This document shows, one piece after another, positions 33,979 through 44,901 of a stretch of DNA of 64,000 bases. The position numbers and the translations under genes were made by a program. The notes under the pieces were generated by a model. That model searched no databases. It was not told where the DNA came from and saw nothing but the letters and a program-made list of their open reading frames with translations. Positions within the stretch are counted from its first letter, which is position 1, and the number at the start of each line of letters is the position of its first letter. This DNA comes from JAXDMK01 sp963790325 (GTDB lineage Bacteria; Actinomycetota; Acidimicrobiia; Acidimicrobiales; AC-14): NCBI GenBank assembly GCA_963790325.1, contig CAWBNY010000001.1, forward strand, positions 147,413 to 211,412, given 5' to 3'.

Positions 33979-35565
33979 GTGCTCGACCTGCTGGTCCTGG
34001 GCAGCGGGGTGGCCGGCCTGTCGGCGGCGGTCCAGGCGGCCGCGCTCACGTCCGGCACCGACGAGGGCCTGCGGGTGGGGGTGCTCACCAAGGGCGACCT
34101 CGACCAGGCGTCCACCCGGTGGGCCCAGGGCGGGGTGGCGGCCGTCCTCGGCGGCGACCCCGACTCCACCGACCTCCACCTGGCCGACACCCTGGCCGCC
34201 GGGGCCGGCCTGTGCGACCCGGCCGCGGTCCGGCTGCTGGTCGACGAGGGTCCGGCCCGGGTCCAGAACCTCATCGCCCTGGGGGCCGTCTTCGACCGCG
34301 ACGCCCACGGTCGCCTGGCCCTGGCCCGCGAAGGGGGCCACTCCGTCCCTCGGGTGGTGCACGCGGGCGGGGCGGCCACCGGCGTGGAGATCGAGCGGGC
34401 CCTGGTGGAGGCGGTGCAGGCCACCGCCGCCTCGGTCCTCGAGGGATGGTTCGCCATCCAGCTGCTGGTCGAAGGGGGCCGCTGCCGGGGCGTCGTGGCC
34501 CTCGACCCGTCGGGCACCCCGCACCAGGTCCGAGCCCGCCACACCCTGCTCGCCACCGGCGGCTTCGGCCAGCTGTACGCGGTCACCACCAACCCGCCCC
34601 AGGCCACGGGCGACGGCGTGGCCATGGCCCTGCGGGCGGGGGTGACGGTGGCCGACATGGAGTTCGTCCAGTTCCACCCCACCGCCCTCCATCACCCGTC
34701 CGCACCTCGACCCCTGCTGTCGGAGGCGCTGCGGGGCCACGGGGCCCTGGTGCGGGACTCCCGGGGCGAGCGGTTCGTCGACGAGCTGGCCCCTCGCGAC
34801 GTCGTGGCCCGGGCCATGGCCGCCCGCATGCTGGACGAGGGCGTCGACCACCTGTGGCTCGACGCCACCGGCCTCGACCGGTTCGCCCAGCGCTTCCCCA
34901 CCATCGCCGCCGCCCTCGACGCGGCCGGCCTCGACCCGGCCACCGACTGGCTGCCCATCGCCCCCGCCGCCCACTACACGATCGGCGGCGTGGTCACCGA
35001 CCTCGACGGCGCCACCGAGCTGCCCGGGCTGTGGGCCGCGGGCGAGGTGTCGTGCAGCGGGGTCCACGGGGCCAACCGGCTGGCGTCGAACTCCCTGCTG
35101 GAGGGCATGGTGTTCTCGGCCCGGGTGGTGGAGGCGATCGAGCGGGGCAAGGACGGTCCCGAGCCCACCGGCGTGATGGCCGCCGTGCTCGACCCCGCGC
35201 CCGACGGCGCCGGCGACGGCCGCCTGCGGGTGGCGGCGTCCGGCCCGCCGGCCGACGGCGGGGGCGACGTGGCCGGCGACGTGGCCAAGCTCCGGGGCGG
35301 GTTGCAGCGGGGGATGACCGTGGCCGCGGGCGTCGTCCGCGACCACGACTCGCTCCGGCGGGCGGCGGACGTGATCGCGCAGGCCACCCCGTCGACCGAA
35401 CCCGTCACCCCCGAGGACTGGGAGCACCGCAACCTCCTGGCGGTGGGCTCGGCGGTGGTCGCCGCCGCCGCCGCTCGCCGGGAGACCCGAGGTGCCCACA
35501 CCCGCACCGACCACCCCCGGGCGTCGGCCGCGTTCCAACGGCGCATCCTCGTGGTCGGTCCATGA
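33979..35565 (+). CDS. nadB: L-aspartate oxidase
   Basis: The 528-residue flavoprotein oxidises aspartate to iminoaspartate in NAD synthesis. The FAD site is LLVLGSGVAGLSAAVQAA, followed by STRWAQGGVAAVL, REGGHSVPRVVHAGG, EFVQFHPTALH, LLSEALRGHGA, AHYTIGGV and the C-terminal FAD segment GEVSCSGVHGANRLASNSLL. GTG 33979 starts five bases after panD. The stop overlaps nadC. Synthesis proceeds with NadA, which is not in this window. Confidence 0.95.
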   Translation: MLDLLVLGSGVAGLSAAVQAAALTSGTDEGLRVGVLTKGDLDQASTRWAQGGVAAVLGGDPDSTDLHLADTLAAGAGLCDPAAVRLLVDEGPARVQNLIALGAVFDRDAHGRLALAREGGHSVPRVVHAGGAATGVEIERALVEAVQATAASVLEGWFAIQLLVEGGRCRGVVALDPSGTPHQVRARHTLLATGGFGQLYAVTTNPPQATGDGVAMALRAGVTVADMEFVQFHPTALHHPSAPRPLLSEALRGHGALVRDSRGERFVDELAPRDVVARAMAARMLDEGVDHLWLDATGLDRFAQRFPTIAAALDAAGLDPATDWLPIAPAAHYTIGGVVTDLDGATELPGLWAAGEVSCSGVHGANRLASNSLLEGMVFSARVVEAIERGKDGPEPTGVMAAVLDPAPDGAGDGRLRVAASGPPADGGGDVAGDVAKLRGGLQRGMTVAAGVVRDHDSLRRAADVIAQATPSTEPVTPEDWEHRNLLAVGSAVVAAAAARRETRGAHTRTDHPRASAAFQRRILVVGP

Positions 35566-36407
35566 CCCCCATGCACCCTCCCGTCGGCGCGGTGCGGGAG
35601 GCCGTCACCCGGGCCCTGGCCGAGGACATCGGGCCGCTGGGCGACCTCACCACGTCCCTCCTCCCCCCCGGCGCCAAGGCCACCGCCGACATCACCCCCC
35701 GCAAGGTCGGCGTCCTCGCCGGGCGACTGGCCGCCACCGAGGCGTTCGCCCAGGTCGACCCCCACGTCCACATCGACTGGTGGGCCGACGACGGCCACCG
35801 GATCTCGGCCCGCCAGCCGGTGGCCACCGTCACCGGCAGCCTGGCCAGCATCCTGGTCGCCGAGCGCACCGCCCTGAACTTCCTCGGCCACCTGTCCGGG
35901 ATCGCCACCCTCACCCGCCGCTTCGCCGAGGCGGCCGCCCCCGGGGCCCAGGTGCGCGACACCCGCAAGACCACTCCCGGGCTGCGGGCCCTGGAGAAGG
36001 CGGCCGTGCGGGCGGGAGGGGGGGTCAACCACCGGGGAAGCCTCTCCGACGGCATCCTCCTCAAGGACAACCATCTGTTCGGCATCTCCATCGGCGAGGC
36101 GGTGGCCAAGTCCAGGGCCCTCTACCCGGGCCGGCCCATCCAGGTGGAGTGCGACTCCCTTCGCCAGGCAGAGGTGGCGGCCATGGTCGGCGCCGACCTG
36201 GTCCTGCTCGACAACATGACGCCGGGCCAGGTGTCCGACGTGGTGTCGGTGCTGCGGGCCACGGGCTACCCGGGCATCGTGGAGGTGTCGGGGAACGTAA
36301 CCCTCGAGAACGTCCCCACCTACGCCTCGGCCGGGGCCCAGCTCATCTCGGTGGGCGCCCTCACCCACTCCGCCCCGGTGCTCGACATCGGTCTCGACCT
36401 GCGCTGA
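35562..36407 (+). CDS. nadC: Quinolinate phosphoribosyltransferase
   Basis: The 281-residue enzyme turns quinolinate and PRPP into nicotinate mononucleotide. It has EDIGPLGDLTT, ERTALNFLGHLSGIATLT, DTRKTTPGLRALEKAAVRAG, GGVNHRGSLSDGILLKDNH, VECDS, VLLDNM, VEVSGNV and SVGALTHS, all conserved. ATG 35562 overlaps nadB. Confidence 0.96.
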   Translation: MTPMHPPVGAVREAVTRALAEDIGPLGDLTTSLLPPGAKATADITPRKVGVLAGRLAATEAFAQVDPHVHIDWWADDGHRISARQPVATVTGSLASILVAERTALNFLGHLSGIATLTRRFAEAAAPGAQVRDTRKTTPGLRALEKAAVRAGGGVNHRGSLSDGILLKDNHLFGISIGEAVAKSRALYPGRPIQVECDSLRQAEVAAMVGADLVLLDNMTPGQVSDVVSVLRATGYPGIVEVSGNVTLENVPTYASAGAQLISVGALTHSAPVLDIGLDLR

Positions 36408-36409
36408 GC

Positions 36410-37171
36410 ATGCTGCTCGCCATCGACGCCGGCAACACCCAGACGGTCCTCGGCCTGTACGACGGCGAGGAGCTGCTGGACACGTGGCGCATCGCCACCA
36501 ACGCCGAGCGGACGTCCGACGAGCACGTCCTGCTCCTCATCCAGTTCCTGTCGCAGCGGGGATCGGGCCTGGCCGACCTCACCGGGCTGGTGGTGTCGTC
36601 GACGGTCCCCCGGCTCACGGCCGTCCTGCGGGAGATGGCCAGCCGCTACCTCGACCTGCCGGCGGTGGTGCTGGAGGCCGGCATCCGCACCGGGATGCCG
36701 ATCCTCTACGACAACCCCCGCCAGGTCGGCCCCGACCGCATCGCCAACGCGGTGGGCGCCTTCGACCTCTACGGGGGTCCGGCGGTGGTGGTCGACTTCG
36801 GGACGGCCACCACCATCGACGCCACGTCGGCCGCCGGTGAGTACCTCGGGGGGGCGATCCTGCCCGGCATCGAGATCAGCCTCGACGCCCTGTTCGAGCG
36901 GGCCGCGGCCTTGTCCTGGGTGGAGCTGGTCCCGCCCCGCCGGGTCATCGGCAAGAGCACGCCGGAGTCGATCCAATCGGGGGTGCTGTTCGGGTTCGCG
37001 GCCGCGGTCGACGGGCTCTGCCGGCGTTTCGAGGACGAGCTGGGGACGTGCACCATCGTTTCCACCGGAGGCCTCGGCGAGCTGATGGCCCCCCTGTCGT
37101 CGTGCATCCAACGCCACGACCCGTGGCTCACGCTCCACGGCCTGCGATTGATCTACGAGCTGAACCGGTGA
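36410..37171 (+). CDS. coaX: Type III pantothenate kinase
   Basis: The 253-residue ASKHA-fold kinase starts CoA synthesis by phosphorylating pantothenate. It has LLAIDAGNTQTVLGLYDG, VVSSTVP, GPDRIANAVGAF, VVVDFGTATTIDATS and GGAILPGIEISLDALF. It begins two bases after nadC, and its stop overlaps lysS (GTGA). Nearby panC and panD supply the substrate. Confidence 0.96.
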   Translation: MLLAIDAGNTQTVLGLYDGEELLDTWRIATNAERTSDEHVLLLIQFLSQRGSGLADLTGLVVSSTVPRLTAVLREMASRYLDLPAVVLEAGIRTGMPILYDNPRQVGPDRIANAVGAFDLYGGPAVVVDFGTATTIDATSAAGEYLGGAILPGIEISLDALFERAAALSWVELVPPRRVIGKSTPESIQSGVLFGFAAAVDGLCRRFEDELGTCTIVSTGGLGELMAPLSSCIQRHDPWLTLHGLRLIYELNR

Positions 37172-38613
37172 CGGATCCCGGGCCCAGGACGCCGCAGAAC
37201 GTCACCAGTTCGACGGAGGTGCCGTACCGGTTCGAGCGGACCGACACCGCGGCCGACCTCCACGACCGGTGGGACACCGTGGGACCGGGCATCGAGACGG
37301 GCGAGACGGCGTCGGTGGCGGGCCGTCTCATGCTCCGGCGCGACCAGGGCAAGGTCGCCTTCGGCACCCTGGCCGACTCGTCCGGGCGGGTGCAGCTCTT
37401 CGCCCGGGCCGGCGAGACGCCCCGGTTCGAGGACTTCGTCGGCTTGTCCCTCGGTGACTGGATCGGCGTCCGCGGCGAGGTCATGACCACCCGCCGGGGC
37501 GAGCTCTCGGTGCGGGTCGACGAGTGGACGGTGCTGGCGCGGACCCGGCGCCCGTTCCCCGACAAGTGGCACGGCCTGGCCGACCCCGACACCCGCTACC
37601 GCCAGCGCTACGTCGACCTGTTCGCCACCCCCGAGGCGCGCCACACCCTCCTCCTGCGCAGCCGGGTGGTCAGCCTCCTCCGGCGGCGGCTGGAGGACCG
37701 GGGCTTCGTCGAGGTGGAGACCCCGATGTTCCACCCCATCCCCGGCGGGGCCCTGGCCAAGCCCTTCGTCACCCACCACAACGCCCTCGACCTCGACCTC
37801 TACCTGCGCATCGCCCCCGAGCTCTACCTCAAGCGGCTGGTGGTGGGCGGCTACGAGAAGGTGTTCGAGATCGGCCGGGTGTTCCGCAACGAGGGCCTCT
37901 CGCCCCGCCACAACCCCGAGTTCACCATGCTGGAGCTGTACCAGGCCTACGCCGACTACTCCGACCTGATGAAGCTCACCGAGGAGCTGGTGGCGGAGCT
38001 GGCCATCGTCCTGTGCGGGACCACCCGGCTCACCTACGGCGGGCGCGACCTCGACCTGGCCCCGCCCTGGCGCCGGGCCACCCTCACCGACCTGGTGGAG
38101 GAGCACGCCGGGGTCCACGTCGACGTGCACATGGCGTTGGACGACCTCCGAGCGGTGGCCCGATCGGTCGGTGTCGAGCCGGGCGGCGACTGGGGGCCGG
38201 GCAAGATCGTCCTCGAGGTCTACGAGAAGACCACCGAGACCGAGCTGTGGGGGCCGGTGTTCGTCCTCGACTACCCGGCCGAGGTGTCGCCCCTGGCCCG
38301 CCGCCACCGCCGCGACCCCCTCCTCACCGAGCGGTTCGAGGCCATCGTGGCCGGCCGGGAGCTGGCCAACGCCTTCACCGAGCTGGTCGACCCCGACGAC
38401 CAGCGGTCCCGCTTCGAGGCCCAGGCGGCAGCGAAGGCGGGGGGCGACGACGAGGCCATGGCCGTCGACGACGACTACCTGCGGGCCCTCGAGTACGGGC
38501 TGCCGCCGACCGCCGGCCTCGGCGTCGGCATCGACCGCCTGGTCATGCTCCTGGCCGACGCCTCCAACATCCGCGACGTGATCCTCTTCCCCACCCTCCG
38601 CCCGGAGGCGTGA
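37168..38613 (+). CDS. lysS: Lysyl-tRNA synthetase (class II)
   Basis: The 481-residue enzyme has an OB-fold anticodon-binding domain (SVAGRLMLRRDQGKVAFGTL) and the class II core. RGFVEVETPMFHPIPGGALA is motif 1, RVFRNEGLSPRHNPEFTMLE motif 2, and GLGVGIDRLVMLLADASNIR motif 3 with the following segment. GTG 37168 overlaps coaX. It is the last gene of the long vitamin operon. Confidence 0.96.
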   Translation: MTDPGPRTPQNVTSSTEVPYRFERTDTAADLHDRWDTVGPGIETGETASVAGRLMLRRDQGKVAFGTLADSSGRVQLFARAGETPRFEDFVGLSLGDWIGVRGEVMTTRRGELSVRVDEWTVLARTRRPFPDKWHGLADPDTRYRQRYVDLFATPEARHTLLLRSRVVSLLRRRLEDRGFVEVETPMFHPIPGGALAKPFVTHHNALDLDLYLRIAPELYLKRLVVGGYEKVFEIGRVFRNEGLSPRHNPEFTMLELYQAYADYSDLMKLTEELVAELAIVLCGTTRLTYGGRDLDLAPPWRRATLTDLVEEHAGVHVDVHMALDDLRAVARSVGVEPGGDWGPGKIVLEVYEKTTETELWGPVFVLDYPAEVSPLARRHRRDPLLTERFEAIVAGRELANAFTELVDPDDQRSRFEAQAAAKAGGDDEAMAVDDDYLRALEYGLPPTAGLGVGIDRLVMLLADASNIRDVILFPTLRPEA

Positions 38614-38717
38614 CGCCCGGCTCCCGCGTCGGGAACAGCGGCTCCGGCGATCGCTCGCGAGGGACGTTCGCCCCGGCCGGGCTCGACCGCCCCGGGAGAG
38701 GCCGAGGAGGTTGTCGC

Positions 38718-38744
38718 ATGGACAGCAGGCATCACCTCCAGTAG
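38718..38744 (+). other. Possible 8-residue leader ORF
   Basis: ATG 38718 opens MDSRHHLQ and stops at TAG 38742-38744. A strong SD (GAGGAGG) lies seven bases upstream. It sits 45 bases before the FG-GAP protein start and has two adjacent His codons. It may be a translated leader or chance. Confidence 0.3.
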
Positions 38745-38788
38745 AACTGGCACCGCAGGGAGCCGTGCGCCCGCGCGGGGGTGGAAAC

Positions 38789-41682
38789 GTGCGACCATTC
38801 CGACGACGCTGCACCTCAGAGGCCGGGATCCGACGACCGCTGCTGGCGCTCGTGGCGGTGGTGCAGGTGGTCATGGCGACGATCGGCACGGTCGCCGCCC
38901 CGCCGGCGACGGCGGCGGTCGGCTTCGGGGATGCCACCCCCTTCGGGGCCGGGGCCGGTCCCCAATCGGTCGCCGCCGGAGACCTCGACGGCGACGGCGA
39001 CCTCGACCTGGCGGTGGCCAACATCACCTCCGGCAACGTGTCGGTGCTGCTGGGCGACGGGGCCGGGGGCTTCGGGGCGGCCGCCCACTTCGGGGCGGGG
39101 AGCGGTCCCGCCTCGGTCACCGCCGGAGACTTCGACGGCGACGGCGACCTCGACCTGGCGGTGGCCAACTTCACCTCCGGCAACGTGTCGGTGCTGCTGG
39201 GCGACGGGGTCGGGGGCTTCGGGGCGGCCGCCCACTTCGGGGCGGGGAGCGGTCCCGCCTCGGTCACCGCCGGAGACTTCGACAGCGACGGCGACCTCGA
39301 CGTGGTGGTGGCCAACCTCCTTTCCGACAACCTGTCGGTGCTGCTGGGCGACGGGGTCGGGGGCTTCGGGGCGGCCGCCCACTTCGGGGCGGGGAGCGGT
39401 CCCGCCTCGGTCACTGCCGGAGACTTCGACGGCGACGGCGACCTCGACCTGGCGGTGGCCAACTCCTCGTCCGACAACCTGTCGGTGCTGCTGGGCAACG
39501 GCGCCGGGGGCTTCGGCGGGGCCACCCACTTCGGGGCCGGAGCCGGTCCCCAATCGGTGACCGCCGGCGACTTCGACGGCGACGGCGACCTCGATCTGGC
39601 GGCGGCCAACTACTCGTCCGACAACCTGTCGGTGCTGCTGGGCAACGGCGCCGGGGGCTTCGGCGGGGCCACCCACTTCGGGGCCGGAGCCGGTCCCCAA
39701 TCGGTGACCGCCGGCGACTTCGACGGCGACGGCGACCTCGACCTGGCGGTAGCCAACTCCTTGTCCGACAACCTGTCGGTGCTGCAGGGCAGCGGCGCCG
39801 GGGGCTTCGGGGGGGTTACCCACTTCGGGGCCGGGGCCGCTCCCCAATCGGTGGCCGCCGGCGACTTCGACGGCGACGGCGACCTCGACCTGGCGGTGGC
39901 CAACTCCTTCTCCGACAACCTGTCGGTGCTGGCCAACCTGTCTCCCCCCGCGCCGCCCGCTTCGGGTCGGCCACCGGCTTCGGGGCCGGGACCGGCCCCC
40001 AATCGGTGGTCGCCGGCGACTTCGACGGTGACGGCGACCTCGACCTGGCCGTGGCCAACTCCGACTCCGGCAACGTGTCGGTGCTGCTGGGCGACGGGGC
40101 CGGGGCCTTCGGCGCGGCCACCAACTTGGTGACCGGAGCCGGTCCCCAATCGGTGACCGCCGGCGACTTCGACGGTGACGGCGACCTCGACCTGGCCGTG
40201 GCCAACCTCGCCTCCCACACGGTGTCGGTGCTGCTGGGCGACGGGGCCGGAGGCTTCGGGGCGGCCACCAACTTCGTGATCGGGTTCTTCCCCACCTCGG
40301 TCGGCGCCGGCGACTTCGACGGCGACGGCGACCTCGACCTGGCGGTGGCCAACCAATCCCTCGACAGCGTGTCGGTGCTGCTGGGCAACGGGGCCGGAGG
40401 CTTCGGGGCGGCCACCAACCTCGGGGCGGGGAACGGTCCCGTCTCGGTCACCGCCGGCGACTTCGACGGCGACGGCGACCTCGACCTGGCGGTGGCCAAC
40501 TTCTTCTCCGACAACGTGTCGGTGCTGCTGGGCAACGGGGCCGGAGGCTTCGGGGCGGCCACCAACCTCGGCGCCGCCGACGCTCCCGCCTCGGTCGTCG
40601 CCGGCGACTTCGACGGCGACGGCGACCTCGACCTGGCGGTGGCCAACTTCTTGTCCGGCAACGTGTCGGTGCTGCTGGGCAACGGCGCCGGAGGCTTCGG
40701 GTCGGCCACCAACCTCGCTGCCGGGAGCCGTGCCCAATCGGTCGTCGCCGGCGATCTCGACGTCGACGGCGACCTCGACCTGGCCGTCGCCAACTTCGGT
40801 TCCGACACCGTGTCGGTGCTGCTGGGCGACGGGGCCGGGGGCTTCGGGGCGGCCACCAACCTCGGCGCCGCCGACGGTCCCGCCTCGGTCGCCGCCGGCG
40901 ACTTCGACGGCGATGGCGATCTCGACCTGGCCGCGGCCAACCGCGACTCCGACAACGTGTCGATCATCCGCAACCTCTCCCGACCCCCGTCACTGCCGGC
41001 GGTGGTGCGCACGAGCACGAACTGGCGGTTGCGGGCGTCCCACACCGCCGGCGACCCCAACACCACCCTCACCTTCGGCACCACCCCGCTCACGCCGGTG
41101 ATGGGCGACTGGGACGGCAACGGGTCCAAGACGCCGGGGACGTTCAAGCAGGGGACGTTCCACCTGGCCGACTCCCCCGACGGACCCAGCCCGGCCGTCT
41201 CCCAGAGCTTCGCCTTCGGCGACACGAGGGGCTTCGCGGTGGCGGGCGACTTCGACGGCGACGGCACCGACGACGTGGGCGTGTTCCGCAACGGCGTCTG
41301 GCAGATCCGCCTGGCCACGGGCACGGTGCTGGCCGACGTCACCTTCGGCTCCGGCACCTGGCCGGCCACGGTGCCGGTGGTGGGCGACTGGGACGGCGAC
41401 GGCAGGGCCGGCATCGGGACGTGGAGCGCGGGCACGTGGCGCCTGCACAACGACGTCGACGACCTCGACGGCTCGGTCGACATCGGCCCCTTCGCCTTCG
41501 CCCCCGGATCGCTGCCCTACCCCGTGGTCGGGGACTGGAACGGCGACGGCATCGACACCGTCGGGGTCAAGGCCCGCACCGCGGCCTCGACGTGGTCGCT
41601 GTCGAACTCCAACACCGCCCCCACGGTCGACATCACATTCGACTACGGCGGGGCCAACGACCTGCCCCTCGCCTGGCGCTAG
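38789..41682 (+). pseudogene. Secreted FG-GAP/VCBS repeat protein with 14 propeller blades, frameshifted between blades 7 and 8
   Basis: GTG 38789 opens a protein with a signal peptide (LLALVAVVQVVMATIGTVAA) and then near-identical blades of 49 residues (147 bases). Each has the calcium-binding core GDFDGDGDLDLAVAN and SVLLGNGAGGFG. Seven blades lie in one frame up to about 39940 and seven in the next from about 39979, so the design is two seven-bladed propellers. The joint (SVLANLSPPAPP) loses one G near 39959; adding it gives PPAPPGFGSATGFGAG and a single frame of about 965 residues. After the second propeller (SIIRNLSRPP) comes a different repeat, GDWDGDG-type, to the C-terminus. Probably cell-surface or secreted, binding calcium and a carbohydrate or protein. 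Partner unknown. Confidence 0.8.
38942..41000 (+). repeat. Fourteen 147-base tandem repeats
   Basis: The FG-GAP blades recur every 147 bases from 38942 (38942, 39089, 39236, 39383, 39530, 39677, 39824), then a 155-base step to 39979, then again every 147. Neighbouring copies are almost identical in DNA, suggesting recent duplication or ongoing conversion. Such an array is prone to copy-number change and to collapse in assembly. Confidence 0.85.
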
Positions 41683-41802
41683 AGAGGCGAGACCAGTCGA
41701 CGGCGTGGGCGACCCCCGGCGCAGGCGGGATGTCCGTGTCGCCCCGTCGGGAGGCCGACCGGCGACCGGTGACTTTCCACCCGGGCCGGGGCAGACTGAC
41801 CG

Positions 41803-44800
41803 GTGGTGAGCCTCCTCGGGAAGTGGCCGCTGATCCGACAGCTCACCGGAGGCGACTCCCTGGGCCTCGGCGACGCGGTCCGCTCCGACCGCACCGATGG
41901 CCTTCGTCCCCGCACCGCCGACGCCGACCGGGTCGTCCAGTCGATCTGCCCCTACTGCGCCGTCGGCTGCGGTCAGCGGGTCTTCGTCAAGGACGAGAAG
42001 GTCATCCAGATCGAGGGCGATCCCGACAGCCCCATCTCCCGGGGGCGGCTGTGCCCCAAGGGGTCGGCCTCCAAGAGCCTGGTCACCAACCCGTCCCGGC
42101 TCACCAGGGTCCGCTACCGCCCGCCCCACGCCACCGCCTGGGAGGACCTCCCCCTCGACCGGGCCATGGACATGATCGCCGACCGGGTCATCGCCACCCG
42201 CCGGGCGACGTGGCAGGACGTCGACGACCAGGGCCGCCCCGTCCGCCGCACCATGGGCATCGGCAGCCTGGGCGGGGCCACCCTCGACAACGAGGAGAAC
42301 TACCTGATCAAGAAGCTGGCCACCGCCCTGGGCGCGGTCCAGATCGAGAACCAGGCCCGCATATGACACTCCTCCACCGTCCCCGGTCTGGGGACATCCT
42401 TCGGTAGGGGCGGCGCCACCACCTTCCAGCAGGACCTGGCCAACTCCGACTGCATCCTGATCATGGGCTCGAACATGGCCGAGTGCCACCCGGTCGGGTT
42501 CCAGTGGGTGATGGAGGCCAAGCTGCGGGGGGCGACGGTGATCCACGTCGACCCCCGCTTCTCCCGCACCAGCGCGGTGGCCGACATCTTCGTCCCCATC
42601 CGGGCCGGCAGCGACATCGCCTTCCTGGGCGCCATCGTCAACCACATCCTCCAAGGCGGCCGCGAGCTGCGGGAGTACGTGGTGGCCTTCACCAACGCGT
42701 CGGCCATCCTCGCCGAGGACTTCCGGGACACCGAGGACCTCGACGGCCTCTTCTCCGGCTGGGACCCCGAGACCCGGACCTACGACAACGCATCGTGGCA
42801 GGTCACGGGGGACACCGACCCCACCCTCGAGCACCCCCGGTGCGTGTTCCAGGTGCTGAAGCGCCACTTCGCCCGTTACACGCCGGAGGTGGTGGAGGAC
42901 GTGTGCGGCGTGTCGCGGGACCGGTTCCTGGCCGTGGCCGAGGCGTTGTGCGCCAACTCGGGCCGGGAGCGGACGTCGGCGGTGTGCTACGCCGTCGGCT
43001 GGACGCAGCACACGGTCGGGGTGCAGTACATCCGCACCGCCGCCATCGTCCAGCTCCTCCTGGGCAACATCGGCCGGCCCGGCGGCGGCATCCTCGCCCT
43101 GCGGGGCCACGCCAGCATCCAGGGCTCGACCGACATCCCCACCCTCTACGACCTCCTGCCCGGCTACCTGGCCATGCCCCACGCCGACCGCCATCCCGAC
43201 CTGGCCGCCTACCTGGCCGACCGGCGCAAGCCCGCCGGGCTGTGGTCCCACGTCGACACCTACCTGGTCAGCCTGCTCAGGGCGTGGTGGGGCGACAAGG
43301 CCACCACCGGCAACGACTTCGCCTTCGACCACCTCCCCCGCATCACCGGCGACCACTCCGCCTACCAGACGATGCTGGGGATGCTCGACGGCACGGTGAA
43401 GGGCTATCTCCTCCTCGGCCAGAACCCGGCGGTGGGGTCGTCGAACAGCCGCCTGCACCGGCTGGCCCTCGCCCGCCTCGACTGGCTGGTGGTGCGGGAC
43501 CTGGTCGAGATCGAGAGCGCGTCCTTCTGGCTCGACGGGCCGGAGATCGAGACGGGAGAGCTGGCCGCGGCCGGGGTGGGCACCGAGGTCTTCCTCCTCC
43601 CCGCCGCCGCCTACACCGAGAAAGAGGGGACGTTCACCAACACCCAGCGACTCCTGCAGTGGCACCACCAGGCGGTGGAGCCGCCGGGCGACTGCCGGTC
43701 CGACCTGTGGTTCGCCTACCACCTGGGGCGAAGAGTGCGGGAGAAGCTGGCGGGGTCGGACGCCCCCCGCGACCAGCCGCTCCTCGACCTGACCTGGGAC
43801 TATCCGGTCGAGGGACCCCATGCCGAGCCCAGCGCGGCGGCGGTGCTGCAGGAGATCAACGGGTTCGGCCCGGGCGGCTCGCCGTTGTCGGCGGCCACCG
43901 AGCTGGCCGGCGACGGCTCGACGTCGTGCGGGTGCTGGATCTACTGCGGCTGCTACGCGGGCGGGATCAACCAGACCGCCCGCCGCCAGCCGGGGTCGGA
44001 ACAGGACTGGGTGGCCGCCGAGTGGGCCTGGGCGTGGCCCGCCAACCGGCGTCTTCTCTACAACCGGGCGTCGGCCGACCCGTCGGGCAAGCCGTGGTCG
44101 GAGCGAAAGAGGTACCTCTCGTGGGACGAGGTGGCCGGCAGGTGGACGGGGCCCGACGTCGCCGACTTCCCGGCCACGCTGCCGCCCGATGCGGTGGTCG
44201 ACGGCAACGGGCTGTCGGGCACCGACCCGTTCATCGTGCAGAGCGACGGGCGGGGGTGGCTGTTCGCGCCCACGGGTGTCGTCGACGGGCCCCTGCCGAC
44301 CCACTACGAGCCCCACGAGTCGCCGGTGGCCAACCCCCTGTACGGGCAGCAGGCGAACCCGGCCCGCAAGGAGATCCGCCGGCGGGGGAACCGGCCCAAC
44401 CCGACCGCCGGGCAGCCGGGGGCCGACGTCTTCCCCTATGTGGTCACCACCTATCGCCTCACCGAGCACCACACCGCGGGCGGGATGAGCCGGTTCCTCG
44501 CCTACCTGTCCGAGCTGCAGCCGGCCGCCATCTGCGAGGTGGGACCTGAGCTGGCGGCGGAGCGGGGCCTCGTCCACGGGGACTGGGCCACCGTGGTCAC
44601 CGCCCGGGCCGCCATCGAGGCCCGGGTGCTGGTCACCGACCGGCTGCCGGCGCTCACCGTGGGCGGGCGCCGCGTCCACCAGGTCGGCCTCCCCTACCAC
44701 TGGGGATCGAAAGGGCTGGTCAGGGGCGACTCGGCCAACGACCTGCTCGGCCTGGCCCTCGACCCCAATGTCGCGATCCAGGAGTCGAAGGCGGGCACGT

Positions 44801-44901
44801 GCGACGTGCGCCCCGGGCGCCGGCCACGGGGCCCGGGGCTGCCTCGTCTGGTGGCCGACTACCGCCGGCGGGCGGGCCTGGAGGCCGACGACGTTGGCTG
44901 A
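41803..44901 (+). CDS. fdhA: Formate dehydrogenase catalytic subunit, selenocysteine-containing
   Basis: The molybdopterin enzyme of about 1032 residues oxidises formate to CO2. The N-terminal [4Fe-4S] site is SICPYCAVGCGQRV...RLCPKGSASKS. The in-frame TGA at 42364-42366 (codon 188) falls exactly where FDH has its catalytic Sec: NQARI, then UGA, then HSSTVPG; other FDHs read NQAR-(V/I)-U-H-S. The frame continues unbroken to 44901 with MGSNMAECHPVGFQWV, GWTQHTVGVQ, GNIGRPGGG, LRGHASIQGSTD and a C-terminal pterin-binding domain. A SECIS-like hairpin follows the UGA. No Tat signal is visible. GTG 41803 or 41806 is the start. fdhB follows with an eight-base overlap. Naive translation would split it in two. 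Confidence 0.93.
42364..42400 (+). promoter_or_regulatory. UGA codon with bacterial SECIS-like hairpin
   Basis: Directly after the in-frame UGA, GTCCCC (42379-42384) and GGGGAC (42390-42395) pair perfectly around the five-base loop GGTCT (42385-42389). The loop starts 18 bases after the UGA. E. coli fdhF uses the same GGUCU apical element at similar distance for SelB binding. Confidence 0.88.

Noticed and set aside
42364..42366. TGA in fdhA as a true stop making a pseudogene
   Set aside because: The position equals the catalytic Sec, the frame continues intact for 845 codons, and a SECIS-like hairpin follows.
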